From assembly GCA_900323505.1 (NCBI GenBank), contig OOIN01000018.1, forward strand, positions 248,001 through 312,000: a stretch of DNA of 64,000 nucleotides. The letters run 5' to 3'. The DNA is from Ustilago trichophora (Eukaryota > Basidiomycota > Ustilaginomycetes > Ustilaginales > Ustilaginaceae). Below are positions 21,401 through 32,360 of the stretch, in pieces (within the stretch, counting starts at the first letter, position 1; every line of letters starts with the position of its first letter). A program made the translations under genes and the position numbers. The notes under the pieces are model-generated. The model was not told where the DNA came from and searched no databases. It worked only from the letters and a program-made list of their open reading frames with translations.

Positions 21401-21604
21401 GATGTTAATCGAAAGATGCGTGGTTGGGTATCACAAGAGGTATCGTGGACCAAAGAATGTCGGCAACGGAGCGGGGTATAGGTAGAATGGAAATGTCGGC
21501 GAGTGCAGTGATCGAAACAGAGATGGAGAAGGTAGAGAGAGGCAGCGACAAAGGATCAAGATGAAGTAGAAAGCAAGAAGATGAGGACAAAGAAAGAGAA
21601 AGGG

Positions 21605-22665
21605 TCAGCCAACTTGCCTGTCACTTGATTTGACTGCTCTGCTCTGGCGCCTGCCTCTCGCGTAAATGAGAGTCGCGCCAGTCTGGAATCTGTGGACGCG
21701 TAAATTGGCGCGTCGTGGGTGTAAATGTGACACTAGAGAGAGAGGGAGAGAGAGAGAGAGCAAGAAATGCACACATCTCGAATCTCGAAATTTGTGACTG
21801 TGGAGAGTGGGCAAAAAGAGGCTGCAGCCAATCGATCGAGGCTGCAGATGGTGCAGTCGACAAAATATCTATCTAGTCCACGGATGCAAGACATTCCAAC
21901 ACTTGGCCAAGCCCGTTCGATGCGAGCATGGCACGCTGACCGACCCAACACAAAGCTTCTCAAAACGTCTTGCGTATATATGCGAGCAAAGAAATGGGAC
22001 ATCAAAGACTTACCTAAAGTGGTGGTGCCAAGCTCGGTTGTAGTCGAGCTCCGGCTGAGGCGGCTATGCTGCGTCGTGGACGTTGTGAAAGTCTGTCGCT
22101 CCATGAGGCTGCTACGCCGAGATGGGATGGTGGTGCGGCGAATGGCATCTTCCTCTTGAGCATCTCGTGCTTCGCTCTCGAGCACATCTAGGGATGCACA
22201 GCGGAAGGGGGCCACATTCTCCTTGTTGCTGTCGTCCGGCTGATTGGTAGCAGAAGGGCGGGAAGAGCACCCACCCAGCCTGCGTGAGCTGTTCTGGCTG
22301 TCGTTCTCGTCGTCAGACGAATCGCCAAATTCCGAGCTGCCCAAGATGGAACGCCGAGACGAGATGGAGGAGCGAGAGGAGAATCGACTGCTGCCTCGCA
22401 TGTACCTCGGTCGCGAAAGGGTCGATGAGGCGGTGGAAGCCGAAGAGCTGGTCGACTGCGAAGATGAGCTTTTGCTGGAATTCTCGACGTTGAGCTGGGC
22501 CAGAGCGCCAGCTACAAGAGTCCGACCCAGACCAGCATTGAGGTTGGCGGCTGCTGCTTTTGCCTGGCTTTTGAGCATCACCACATCATCGTTCTGGAGG
22601 TCAGGCGCAGACTGTCGATGCGAGCTGGACCGCAAGCGTGCCGAGATAGCTCTAGTGAGGGGCAT
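21605..22665 (-). CDS. Unrecognised KEN-box protein, probably two exons
   Basis: I propose exon 1 at 22665-22014 and exon 2 at 21732-21605, giving 259 residues. The intron has a GTAAGT donor and a long CT tract ending CTAG. The start is the ATG at 22665, as the frame extends upstream only to a GTG. I do not recognise the family. The protein is Ser-rich and disordered. It has a helix-forming AKAAAANLNAGLGRTLVAGA near residue 35, RRSI and RRSSL kinase-like sites, a KEN box at 148-150 in DSNKENVAPF and an RxxL at 184-187. The tail from exon 2 is Arg-rich. KEN and RxxL motifs mark APC/C substrates, so a cell-cycle role is possible but unproven. Without splicing the frame ends in a run of Ser-Leu from the CT tract, which looks unnatural. 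Confidence 0.55.
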
Positions 22666-24381
22666 GGTGGCAGCCTTGATCCAAGCGTTGGTGAATCGAA
22701 GCCTCGTATGACGCTCCGCCGATGGTGGGAAGAGCCGGTAGAACGAGATGGACACCCGAGCTCGACGATGAGTCGCTGGAGAAGGTGCTGTGAGCAGAAA
22801 CGGTGATCGATGATGGAAGAATGGGATGGGTCGGGGGTCAAGAGTCGGTGAAGAGGAAGATGAGAGATTCTTGTGCGCTATGAGAGGATGACAACAAAAA
22901 GGGTCACTTGAAACGTTGCACAGAGAAGCGTCGGCTGACAGAGCGTTCTTGACAGAACCCTAGTTTGGCTGGCTGAGCGAACCTCACTCTCTTGCTCTTG
23001 AGCCAGAAGGAATCCAACCAGAGAAGCAGGCTCATGATCCTGACCCTAAGGGTCCGAGCTTTTTGCCTCAAAATCACACCTTTCTGGCCTGTCCATCGAG
23101 CTTGGCTCTGGCTGCCTCTGTACCAGCCAGAAGCGTGTCAGGCTTTCGAGATTTTCGCGTAAATGGACAACGCCACAACAGAGGCGTGTCGCTTGATTGT
23201 TTGTCACGCGTCAACCGTGCGAAAAGCCTTGATTCTGAAAAGGGTCTTTCACCTTGAGCATGTCCAGTCGCCCAGTCGCAACAGCTCAAGCCGCTGGATT
23301 GGCGCACAGCATCACTCTACTACACTGAGGGAGCCTCAGTAGTATCTGGATTGACCATTGAACATGCATTGTCAATAAGAAAAAGCCCACCAAACTCATT
23401 ATTTAGCCTTTTGTGCGAGCGAGCGAAGGAGCGAGCAAGCAAGCAAAGTGTCGATCGATGAGCAACAAAGCTTGCGAGCTTATGAGTACAGTATATATGA
23501 TCACCCGCGCAGTAAGGCGTTGAAGAACCTTCTCTTCTCGACCATCACACCGAAACGCCTGCGAAGGCGCTCTCGGGTGTCGTTAAAAAAAAAGCGATGG
23601 AGTGTGAGTTTGACACTCAGAGGAGTGACATCACAGAGCTGCCCGCCCTTTCCCGCGCTGTGATCTTAGGAAAATGTGATAACAAGAGAGAGAGAAGGAA
23701 TCAGGCGCGTGTCTATGCGAGAAAGACAAGAAAATCGGGCAATTCGGTTGCTCGCCGGTCTCGAGTCTCGCTTTTTTTGGCCGTCCGGTTTCTCTCTCTG
23801 TCTCTGTCTTTCACTCCTTTCTGAGTGGAGAGAGCGCAGCAATTGACAAGAAGGTGATGCTAACCCACCAACAGCGCAATCTCTTCTTCCCAAAGCTTTC
23901 GACCACCATCTCGTCCTTTGCGTCTGCCCTTGCATGCAGCTATCCGATACACCGAGCTCGTCTCAGATCTGAGCGCAGCACAAGGTTTTACACAAGCGGC
24001 CTCGCTTTCCTTTGTCCCACCCCGTTCAGGCACGGAGCTCGCTGTTCCCTTTGATCGTTCTTCCGAACAAGCACACTTTCAAGGCTCTCTTTCACCATCG
24101 CCCACATCACACGCTTGGCTCTGCCAATCCAACCAAGCAAGACTCTCTAACCAATTCGGCGCCAATCTGAATCAAACCTGCCTTAACCTTGTCGCATCCA
24201 TTCTGCTCGGTCTCGGTCTCGGCCTAGAATTAGCGTTTCTTCGGAGCACACGCTACACACACCAGACCGACATCGCCCCATTCATCCTTTCGGTCCAAGT
24301 TCAGGTTCGAGCTCTGCATCTGCTGATCTGCATTCTCCAGCACGATAACCGACAGCTTGTCTCCAATCGCAAAAGGCGAGG
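22666..24381. promoter_or_regulatory. Divergent region of the KEN-box gene and mdv1
   Basis: This 1.72-kb stretch holds a GCGAGC/GCAAGCAA-type purine-rich patch near 23417-23447 and a TACAGTA at 23487-23493 beside TATATATG. A run of nine A is at 23586-23594. Pyrimidine-rich leader sequence precedes mdv1. No gene was accepted. Confidence 0.5.
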
Positions 24382-26811
24382 ATGAGCTATAGTCCGCTGC
24401 TCGGTAGCGACAGGCGAGCCGGCGAGGCCAGCTCTGGCCTCGCATCCTCAGCATCCATCCGCGATACCCTCTCTGGCGCCATCAACTCGACAAAAGCCTA
24501 TCTTCAGCCTTTCGCTCCAGGTTCTCCCTATCTCGGCTCCAATGGAGCCAACGGTCATAGCGAAGCAGGTCGTCTGCTTTCCGATGTTGCACCACAGCTC
24601 ATGACCACACGCATGATGGCAGCCGTCACCAACTCCAACACAGCCCTCGGCCTGACCCCCGATGGTCAGCGACGGGCAAGGCTTCTTCTCACTCCGGGCT
24701 TCTCCATTACCAGTCCGGCGCGCTCCCTCGTTCGCATCGGTGGCTCTCTCATTCAGTCCGGCATTGGACGTGGGCCGATGAACGGTATCACATCGCACGA
24801 GCTCTTTGTTCTCGAGGAGAGCGATCGCATCCTCGCCACTGCTGCTCAGGATCTCGATCCAGATGCGAACCAGACGGGGCCAAGAGCCACCATCGAAGCC
24901 CCAAAATCTAAGTCGGAACCCTCCGTCTCGCTTCTCCGTGGCTTCCAAGCTACCATACCCAGCTCCACCGAAGGTCGTCAACGGCGCAGGCGCGTTCGTG
25001 CCATTGCGAGTGGATTCGAGGATGGACCCGAAGGCCCCACCAAGCTTGGTCTCAAAGCCATGGGTGATAAGGCACGCGGTCTAATGGTGGAGGGGGTCGA
25101 AAGCGAGCCGGTATCGGCTTTCCAGGCACGTGAACAACGCCACGCACGCAGAAATCAGGCGAGCCGCATCTTGTCGAGGGGAAAAGACGGCACGCGTACC
25201 TCCGTGATCGAACTGGAAGAACTCGAAAGGCAATTGCGAGAGATTGAGCGCGAGCAGGACGACGTAGGCGTAAGGCGTTCGCTCATTGATTCCGAGCTGT
25301 CTGCCGTGGATGCCAAAATCAAGGTGCTCGAAAAGATCAAGGCGGGCCTCAACAAAAAGTTGCTGGGTTTGCGAGAGGAAGAGCTCGAGCTCAACGACGA
25401 GCACGAGGGTGTAGGAGAGCTCTTGGCGGTGCAGAAGCATCTGCGCGCCATGCCAGGCGGGCCAGCAGCCGCAGCCAACGCTTCTGCCTCGGGTGCGACC
25501 ACCAGCCAAAGCAACAGCCGTCGACGCAAGGGACCTCTCTTCATGCCTTCAGAACATGACGAGCTGCCATCTGGCGTGGCTTTCATGACGCTGGCGGATC
25601 ACTCGGCTCCGATCACATCGCTCGACTTCACAGAGCCTTACGGTACCTTGGTCTCGGCATCGCTGGATGAGACGGTTCGCGTCTGGGATTTGGCCTCGGG
25701 TGATGAGGTGGGTCGATTGCGCGGTCACACGGGGGTAGTCAAGTGTCTGCAAGTGGAGGACGAGGTATGCATCAGCGGTGGCACCGACAACACGATTCGC
25801 ATCTGGGATCTCACCAAGGTGGAGAACTTTGAGGCGCGCCTCACCATGACAGCATCCGGAGAACTTCCGCCACGAAGAAAGTCGCCCGATCCGAACCGCA
25901 ATGCCACGTTTGCAGGCGACGAGAGCATGGTCAGCATCAATATTCGCAAAGGCGACACCACCGTAGGCGATGACGACGACGAAGAGGTGCGCGACGAGTT
26001 TGATCCCTGCCTCAAGAGTCTGGAAGGGCACAGCAAATCGGTGACCGCATTGTACTTTGACGACAATTGCCTCGTGACGGGTGCTTCGGACAAGACGCTG
26101 CGTCAGTGGGATCTCAACACGGGCCAGTGCGTGCTGACCATGGACATTTTGTGGGCCATTTCGAACCCAACTTCGTCGCAAGCCATCTCGCAATCCGAGT
26201 TTGGGTTCCCCGAATCGCCGTCGCGCAAGGCGTCTTCTTCGGCCATCTTGGGACCCACGCGACCGGATCTGAGCTCGCGTGACTCGTTCTCGGTGCTCAA
26301 CAACCTCTCTGGAGCGTTTGCATACCCGACACCACCGTACGCCGATGGTAGCTGGGAGATGTACCAAGATTTCGTGGGAGGTGTTCAATTCTGGGGCTAC
26401 GCGCTAGCGAGCGGATCGGGCGACGGTGGAGTGCGCATGTGGGACATGCGAACGGGACAAGCTCATCGCACTTTGCTCGGTCACACGGCACCCGTCACTT
26501 GTCTGCAGTTTGACGAGCACCACATCATCTCGGGAAGCTTGGACAAGTCGATGCGCATCTGGGATCTGCGCATGGGGAGCATCTCGGATACCATCCGCTA
26601 CGACCATCCGGTGACGGCGTTGCAGTTTGACTCGCGCAAAATCCTGGCAGCCACAGGCGAGAATGGGGTCAAGATCTTTAACCGCACCACGCTGCAGCAT
26701 GGCTCACTGACGCTCAACGGTCATACTTCGCCGGTGGAGAGACTGCGCTACATGGATCGATACGCTGTTTCCGGTGGCAAAGACAGCGTGGTCAAGATCT
26801 GGGCCCTGTAG
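24382..26811 (+). CDS. mdv1: Mitochondrial division protein Mdv1/Caf4-like WD40 protein
   Basis: The 809-residue protein starts at the ATG at 24382. The N-terminal half is mixed and contains conserved helical blocks (RMMAAVTNSNTALGLTPDGQ). A strong coiled coil spans about 273-343 (ELEELERQLREIEREQDDVG). A seven-bladed WD40 propeller fills residues about 390-809, with repeats such as VSASLDETVRVWDLASGDEV, ISGGTDNTIRIWDLTK, VTGASDKTLRQWDLNTGQCV and ISGSLDKSMRIWDLRMGSI. This N-terminal helix, coiled coil and propeller order is that of Mdv1, the adaptor that links Fis1 on the outer mitochondrial membrane to the dynamin Dnm1. An acidic DDDDEE insert separates blades 2 and 3. Fis1 binding is inferred. 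Confidence 0.9.
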   Translation: MSYSPLLGSDRRAGEASSGLASSASIRDTLSGAINSTKAYLQPFAPGSPYLGSNGANGHSEAGRLLSDVAPQLMTTRMMAAVTNSNTALGLTPDGQRRARLLLTPGFSITSPARSLVRIGGSLIQSGIGRGPMNGITSHELFVLEESDRILATAAQDLDPDANQTGPRATIEAPKSKSEPSVSLLRGFQATIPSSTEGRQRRRRVRAIASGFEDGPEGPTKLGLKAMGDKARGLMVEGVESEPVSAFQAREQRHARRNQASRILSRGKDGTRTSVIELEELERQLREIEREQDDVGVRRSLIDSELSAVDAKIKVLEKIKAGLNKKLLGLREEELELNDEHEGVGELLAVQKHLRAMPGGPAAAANASASGATTSQSNSRRRKGPLFMPSEHDELPSGVAFMTLADHSAPITSLDFTEPYGTLVSASLDETVRVWDLASGDEVGRLRGHTGVVKCLQVEDEVCISGGTDNTIRIWDLTKVENFEARLTMTASGELPPRRKSPDPNRNATFAGDESMVSINIRKGDTTVGDDDDEEVRDEFDPCLKSLEGHSKSVTALYFDDNCLVTGASDKTLRQWDLNTGQCVLTMDILWAISNPTSSQAISQSEFGFPESPSRKASSSAILGPTRPDLSSRDSFSVLNNLSGAFAYPTPPYADGSWEMYQDFVGGVQFWGYALASGSGDGGVRMWDMRTGQAHRTLLGHTAPVTCLQFDEHHIISGSLDKSMRIWDLRMGSISDTIRYDHPVTALQFDSRKILAATGENGVKIFNRTTLQHGSLTLNGHTSPVERLRYMDRYAVSGGKDSVVKIWAL

Positions 26812-28086
26812 AGACGCATCCATGTACAAGTTGTATCCAGCTACTGCTGGTCTGTATCCAGTATTCGAAACCCTTTCTTTTCATCTAGGAATTCCATTAC
26901 CCGCACACTTCGACATTGACCTTGAGCAGATGTGCAAGCGCCGTTGGTATTGAGCTTGCTAGCGTAGGAAACGCCGACATGATTGCCTGGATGTAGGCTA
27001 ACATCATCCTTGTAATCTGTTCAGTGAGAGGCTTTCTCGCCATGAAAGCGAGCAGCTTGCTTCATCTTGGAGCACCACGCTCGCTATATTTCAAATTATA
27101 AGATACTTACAATAAAAAGAATAGGAGACAATACACCCCTTTTCCGGCTCAAGGCCGTTGAGCTCTGGCATCGTGCCGTGTTTCGTGACTTGATGATGAT
27201 CTGCAAAACCACAAAACCACTGCACAGTAGTAGTCACGCAGCAATTTGGAAATTTCAAGAAATTTCCCGAGAAAGACTTGAAAGCTTGCAACACCGAGCT
27301 TTGGCTAAATTCAAAAAATGGAAAAACCAAATGCATGAGACGATTTTCTGTAAATCGGAACGTGTTTTTCTGCTGCTGCAACCTCGCTGTAAGCGTGCGA
27401 GCAGAAACTGCCAGCCAGCCAAACTATTTTTGTAGTCAACAGCCGCCAAGCGAGAGACAGAGAGAGACGACAGGTTGGCCAGTCTGCTCGCGTTCGCTGG
27501 CTTCTACTGTGTAGACTGTAACACGCCTCGGCGTTGCACACAAATTCACACACAGCGAAAGGAGCGCTCAGCTGTACGGCAACCTGTCTGCACCCTCTTC
27601 TAACGCTGCTGTTTTGTTGCGTTTCCATGTTGGTTTGGCGAAATCCAAAAGACCAGACGTCAACTTTCAGAGACATCGTCGATCGCGACAACGTACAGCT
27701 TTGTGCTTCTCCACCAACCTCTACATCTCCCTTCTTCTTCATCCTCATCCTTTTCGCCCAACCGCGGTCTCGTCTCGTTTCTTCGACTCGCCGCATTCTT
27801 ACATCGCTCAGGCCCGCTACGACTCTGCGACAGGATCGTGTCTCGTTTCAGCATCACACTTCGGTATCGTCTACGGCCTCGGATCAGCATTTGTACCTCC
27901 TTGTCGCATCATCTTTTGGAATCATTCGCTACGACTCCACTTCGTCTGGCATCAGCTTGAACATTGGGACGCGACATCAAATCAGTGCCTTATACCGCAT
28001 CCAACTCGGCTCACGTCCGACCCTCCAACTCAGCCTCTTGGCACCATACCCGCGATCTTTATCCACGATCGCATTTCACCTTTATA
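26812..28086. promoter_or_regulatory. Intergenic: mdv1 3' flank and chs7 promoter
   Basis: This 1.27-kb stretch lies between same-direction genes. It has an AT-rich patch at about 27087-27120 and pyrimidine-rich leader sequence before chs7. The reading frames are short, overlap one another and have no recognisable motif. Confidence 0.5.
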
Positions 28087-29127
28087 ATGGGCTTCTCCTT
28101 TGGTTCCTATGCCTCGATCTGCGATGAGGTCGCCATGGTCGTCTGCCCGTTGCTCGGCAGCTCCGGTCTCGGTCTCGAACCCGTCTGCTACTCGAGAAAC
28201 GTCGAGATCAACAAGACCATCATCTTTCAACCCGCAACCTGCTTCATCCACATCGCCGCTCTCGTCATGACCGCCATCATGGTCTATCACATTCGCAGCA
28301 AGTACACAGCGGTGGGGCGTAAAGAGATTGTCCTCTTCTTCTACCTCTATGCACTCTCCGAGGTGCTCGTCATCTTCCTCGACTCGGCCATCGTCCCCAC
28401 CTACTCTGCAGCATATCTCTATCTTACCGCCGTCTATGTCGGTTTGAAAACAGCCATCTTCTGGTGTCTGCTCATCAACGGATTTGTCGGTTTCCAATTT
28501 GCAGAAGATGGCACACCAAAGTCGCTCTGGTTCTTGCGACTCTCTTCGCTGCTTCTCCTCGGCATTGGCATCTTTGTGTCGATCGCCACGTTCAAGGGTT
28601 TCGCCGGCATGTCGCCTACCAAGCAAACCGGTTTGTGGATCGTCGAGCTCATCTTCCCCTTGGCATGCGTCATCATCTACACCGTGTCGCAGGTCCTGCT
28701 CGTGCTGCGAACGCTCGACGACCGATGGCCATTGGGCGACATCACCTTTGGTCTCTTCTTCTTCGCCGCCGGTCTCATCCTCATGTACGCCTTTGGCGAG
28801 GAGGTTTGCCGTGCAGTCAAGCACTACATTGATGGCACCTTCTTCGGTACGCTTTGCATGCTGCTCGCCGTCATGATGGTGTACAAGTACTGGGACTCGA
28901 TCACCAAGGAGGACCTCGAGTTCTCGGTCGGAAGCAAGCAGGCCGTTTGGGAGGTCAAGGACCCGCTCTTTGCCACTTCGTCATCCGAGGGCGATGGTAC
29001 AATGCTCGGTGCAGGTAGCGCAATGACGCACGACTCGTTCCGCGGTACCAGCCCTTCGCGTTTGACACCGCAAGGTCCTGGCAAGTCGGCCATGGGATAC
29101 CCTCCAGTTGGCAACTACTCGCACTGA
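28087..29127 (+). CDS. chs7: Chitin synthase export chaperone Chs7
   Basis: The 346-residue membrane protein starts at the ATG at 28087; upstream in-frame codons lack an ATG. It begins [23 protein letters not shown] and has about seven membrane segments, including a conserved [19 protein letters not shown] stretch and [15 protein letters not shown] near residue 240. These match fungal Chs7, an ER protein needed for exit of the class IV chitin synthase (Chs3 type) to the surface. The C-terminal 65 residues are polar, Ser/Gly-rich and probably cytosolic. No cleavable signal peptide is seen, as expected for the family. Its client synthase is outside the window. Confidence 0.95.
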   Translation: MGFSFGSYASICDEVAMVVCPLLGSSGLGLEPVCYSRNVEINKTIIFQPATCFIHIAALVMTAIMVYHIRSKYTAVGRKEIVLFFYLYALSEVLVIFLDSAIVPTYSAAYLYLTAVYVGLKTAIFWCLLINGFVGFQFAEDGTPKSLWFLRLSSLLLLGIGIFVSIATFKGFAGMSPTKQTGLWIVELIFPLACVIIYTVSQVLLVLRTLDDRWPLGDITFGLFFFAAGLILMYAFGEEVCRAVKHYIDGTFFGTLCMLLAVMMVYKYWDSITKEDLEFSVGSKQAVWEVKDPLFATSSSEGDGTMLGAGSAMTHDSFRGTSPSRLTPQGPGKSAMGYPPVGNYSH

Positions 29128-29551
29128 GCAAATGAGCAAATGGGTTGGCCTCCAGCAGCTTGACCACATCATGCCCGTGAGCGCTTCAATCAGCAGGTTT
29201 ATCGCCATTTCTTAGACACAGCAGACACCCAAACACTCAAACACGCTCACTTTTCTTCGAGCGCTTCGTTGCCACTCTCTTCTCAAATCTGCGACATCGC
29301 TAGGACGTCGGAACCTTTCCGATGGACCACACACGCACACATTCGTTGATTCGTTACCAGTCCGCTTTGTCTATTCCCACCCCTTCTTTCCTTCTCCTTT
29401 TTGCAATTTGGACAGTCTATTTATCCTTTCTACTTTCACCGAGCTCCTCATTGTCCGCCTCAACGCAGCCTCGACGCTCTGCACAGCCTTGGAGAGGAAG
29501 AGGTATGGTGTAGTTGAGCGTTAGCAATTGGTATATATGCTGTGCCGTAGG
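29128..29551. other. Convergent 3' region of chs7 and the ASNSD1-like gene
   Basis: These 424 bases separate two converging genes. They contain pyrimidine-rich 3' sequence and no gene or repeat that I can support. Confidence 0.5.
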
Positions 29552-31498
29552 TCAATTCAACTTGTGATGTCCTTTGACGTTTCGACTCTCTACGTCGATC
29601 TTTGCGGAGCGGGTGCCGAATTGCATTGCTCTCTTTTTCAATTCACTTGCGCCTATCAGGCCAAGATGCTTTGCCAGGTCTCTGAGCAATCGTTTATCGC
29701 CTCCTGCGCCTTCTGTGGCTATCCTGTTGAGGTCGACTTTGGCCTCTACCGGCGTATCTGTTAGGAATTGGAGGACGGATCGATCGAGGAATGGATAGCG
29801 AGCTTCTTTTCCATGGCATGAGAGGATTCGATCGTCTCGACCTAAATTGCGTTCTGGTAAACGATCTAGATCCAACTGTAGCTCTGCGAGGAGCCCGGCA
29901 AGGGAAGAGCGTGTAAAAGCTTGACGATGACGCGAATATCCTCCCAGCAATTCATCTGCTCCAAGACCCGAGATGAGAACTCGTGCTGGAGAGGTATATG
30001 AGATGAGTTTGCTACCAGAACAAGAAGACGTCACAAGGATATGGCCAACAGCTCGAGAGGCGAAATACAGCGCGGATCCGATGCTCAGATCCATAACGCT
30101 ACAGGAGGGCAGCATGAGCGATTCGACAATCCCGCGACAAGTTCGATACTCTTGATAAGGTACGTTGATTCGGACAAAGTTCCAGCGTCGGTGAGGGGAA
30201 AGTTGACACAATTCGGCGTAGGATCCTTCGCCAGTGACTCGATCCGGTACCGCATAGACGTCTTCCTCCATCTCACCACCTTGCTGTTCGACCGCCAACA
30301 AGGTTGAAGATGTGTCTGATTCTTCGCCCGACTTTTCTTCCGACTCGAGCTTGGGTTCGGTAGCTGGAGTTTCAGTATCGTCTTTACCATTGCGCTTGTT
30401 CTTCTTGGCCCGCATCTTTTCGGCCCCCTTGAGCAACGCACGCCTCCTCTTCTCCTTCTCCAGCTTGGCTGCTTCGATAGCACGTACATTCTCAAACCCG
30501 ACATTGAGCAAATCAATCGGCTGCTCCTGGGGAACATATCGATCAGCTAACAGTGCCAAGGTGGTACAATCGAGTCCGCCGGAGAATAGGATAGCCACGT
30601 GGGCCTCGGTTGCCGGTTGGTCCGTGTCGATGTTTGTCACCCGCCGACGAACACTTTCGGAGAGGACTGAGAGGAAGCCTTGGTGCACCTGGGCAGAAGT
30701 AGGGGCATCAGCCGGATCGGTATCGGCGGTGGTTGGTGGACGAAGCTCGCGAAGCAGTAACGGCGAGGTGAAGCGGGATGTCAGGCGAGGGATGGGCTGC
30801 ACTAAAAGTGGGGAAGATACTAGATCGATAGAGTGCATTGTTGAGCAAGAGAGTTCGGTAAGGATCTCATCGTCTCCTGAGCCAGCCAGGTCTTGACTGG
30901 CGACCGAGGTGATGGAGATGGACGAGGATTGGGGTGCACGATGCAAGAGAAGCGATCTTCTTCCTAACGGGTCTCGTCCAAAGTACAGCTTTGACTCGAT
31001 GCGGTCCAAGAGTACGTAAGCGTATGGCCCTTCGATTTCGGAGAGAGCGGCATTGAGGGCATCCTGGCACGATATGCTGCCATTCGCCCCTCCTCCTATC
31101 TCTTCCTCGTTCTTGAGCAAGGATTGAATACGGTCGAGCAAGATCAATCCGTCATTCTCACCAGACTCGAGTCGCACCTTGGACGATGAGCCGACGGGAT
31201 GCGAGCTGGCGTGCCAATCAAAAATCTGCCCGTTCCAAGCCAACAGCAGCCGTCCGTCAGAGGACGAGAGTGGCTGAATGGTGATTCCTGCGCCTCGGAG
31301 GCTGAGGACGCTCGATGTCAGCGAGAGAGTCCATGGTCGTGCGTCGTTGGAAGGCTGAAAGTGATGTTGAACGGTGTTGAAAGAATCTGGACCTCTTTGT
31401 TGGATGTTGTGCAGTACGGATGGCCACGAACGGTGTACGACGTCTTGTGCGTCTGATTCCTCGCATGTGGGGGCGACGAGGACGCCGATGCCGCACAT
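29552..31498 (-). CDS. Asparagine-synthetase-like protein, ASNSD1 type
   Basis: The 648-residue protein is started at the ATG at 31498 because class II glutamine amidotransferases need Cys as residue 2 (MCGIGVLV). An upstream extension has only a TTG start and would bury that Cys. The N-terminal amidotransferase domain spans about 1-220. The synthetase-like domain has the PPi-loop FSGGLDCTTLALLADRY, GLGADELLGGYSRHRQAF and YPFLDRSVLQFL. A charged Lys/Glu-rich insert of about 80 residues follows the PPi loop. The end, KKRAMQFGTRSAKI, is typical of ASNSD1 rather than true asparagine synthetase Asn1. The biochemical activity of ASNSD1 proteins is not established. It is divergent from the RabGAP gene. 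Confidence 0.9.
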   Translation of the reverse strand: MCGIGVLVAPTCEESDAQDVVHRSWPSVLHNIQQRGPDSFNTVQHHFQPSNDARPWTLSLTSSVLSLRGAGITIQPLSSSDGRLLLAWNGQIFDWHASSHPVGSSSKVRLESGENDGLILLDRIQSLLKNEEEIGGGANGSISCQDALNAALSEIEGPYAYVLLDRIESKLYFGRDPLGRRSLLLHRAPQSSSISITSVASQDLAGSGDDEILTELSCSTMHSIDLVSSPLLVQPIPRLTSRFTSPLLLRELRPPTTADTDPADAPTSAQVHQGFLSVLSESVRRRVTNIDTDQPATEAHVAILFSGGLDCTTLALLADRYVPQEQPIDLLNVGFENVRAIEAAKLEKEKRRRALLKGAEKMRAKKNKRNGKDDTETPATEPKLESEEKSGEESDTSSTLLAVEQQGGEMEEDVYAVPDRVTGEGSYAELCQLSPHRRWNFVRINVPYQEYRTCRGIVESLMLPSCSVMDLSIGSALYFASRAVGHILVTSSCSGSKLISYTSPARVLISGLGADELLGGYSRHRQAFTRSSLAGLLAELQLDLDRLPERNLGRDDRILSCHGKEARYPFLDRSVLQFLTDTPVEAKVDLNRIATEGAGGDKRLLRDLAKHLGLIGASELKKRAMQFGTRSAKIDVESRNVKGHHKLN

Positions 31499-32360
31499 AT
31501 CCTTCCAGGGTGATGCCACAGTAAAGGCGGTTGTAGCAACAGGAAGAAGCTTATGCTGGTAGGAACAACTTGGGGTTTTTTTTTTGGTCAAGTCTCGGCA
31601 GGTGGAGCGGTGAAATGACCGGACCCTTGAAGTGTCACTCTGGATTGAACTGGCTGCCGGCCGGTATGCATCGTGTTTCTAAAGCTGGAAGCTTTTGTAT
31701 GTGTGGAAAAGCACACGCGGCGCGACGTTTGAGAGGTGATTTCACAGAACAGGGTCCTTCTTCTATCCTTATGTGACCCCCTTTTGGTCGGCACTCGAAA
31801 AATGCGCCGCCACCGCGAGACAGCGAGCGGCAGCATGCATTTCAATTCATTCATCCACACATTCCTGACCGCAAGTTTGAATAATGTGGCCTGTGCCTGC
31901 CGTGCCTAACAAACCTTAGGAGTTTGACACCTCACACGCCTGCTCTTGCTCCTGCTCCTGCACTGCATTCACAATTGCCGCCGCTTCGACCACTCAACCC
32001 TGAAAATCCAAACCTCTGGCCGTGCAGCAACGCTCCCTCCTCGTCGTTTCGGCTTCTCCGACCTCTCCGTTACTCACCACACATTCCCAAGCGCCACCTT
32101 TGGCAACCTTAATTCCTTGCCTCGCCATCACCACTTGGGCTCTGAAACTTCCTTTGCAGACCGCTGGTCGGATCGCTGCCACGTCTAATTCGTTTCCACG
32201 CATTCACCCGGTCAAGGCGTCTTTGACTCCCTCACTTGCTCGACCTGTCATTATCCTCATCACGTTTCAAGAGCAAGCAAACAAGCAAGCGCAATCTTCC
32301 CACGCCCCCACCACCTTCTGATCACGACCGGCTGCTCATCTTGACCAACTATACCTCAAA
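31499..32360. promoter_or_regulatory. Divergent promoter region, ASNSD1-like gene and RabGAP gene
   Basis: These 862 bases separate two opposite-strand starts. A run of T lies near 31576-31585. The RabGAP side is C-rich and pyrimidine-rich. No gene was accepted. Confidence 0.55.

Noticed and set aside
21733..22013. Reading the KEN-box gene through its intron to a Ser-Leu run
   Set aside because: The tail would be encoded by a CT tract that looks like a splice-acceptor pyrimidine tract, and a strong GTAAGT donor precedes it.
31499..31900. An upstream prefoldin-like frame as in the human ASNSD1 transcript
   Set aside because: The frames upstream of the ASNSD1-like start show no prefoldin-like helices. 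The only sizeable one is Arg/Ser-rich without a pattern.
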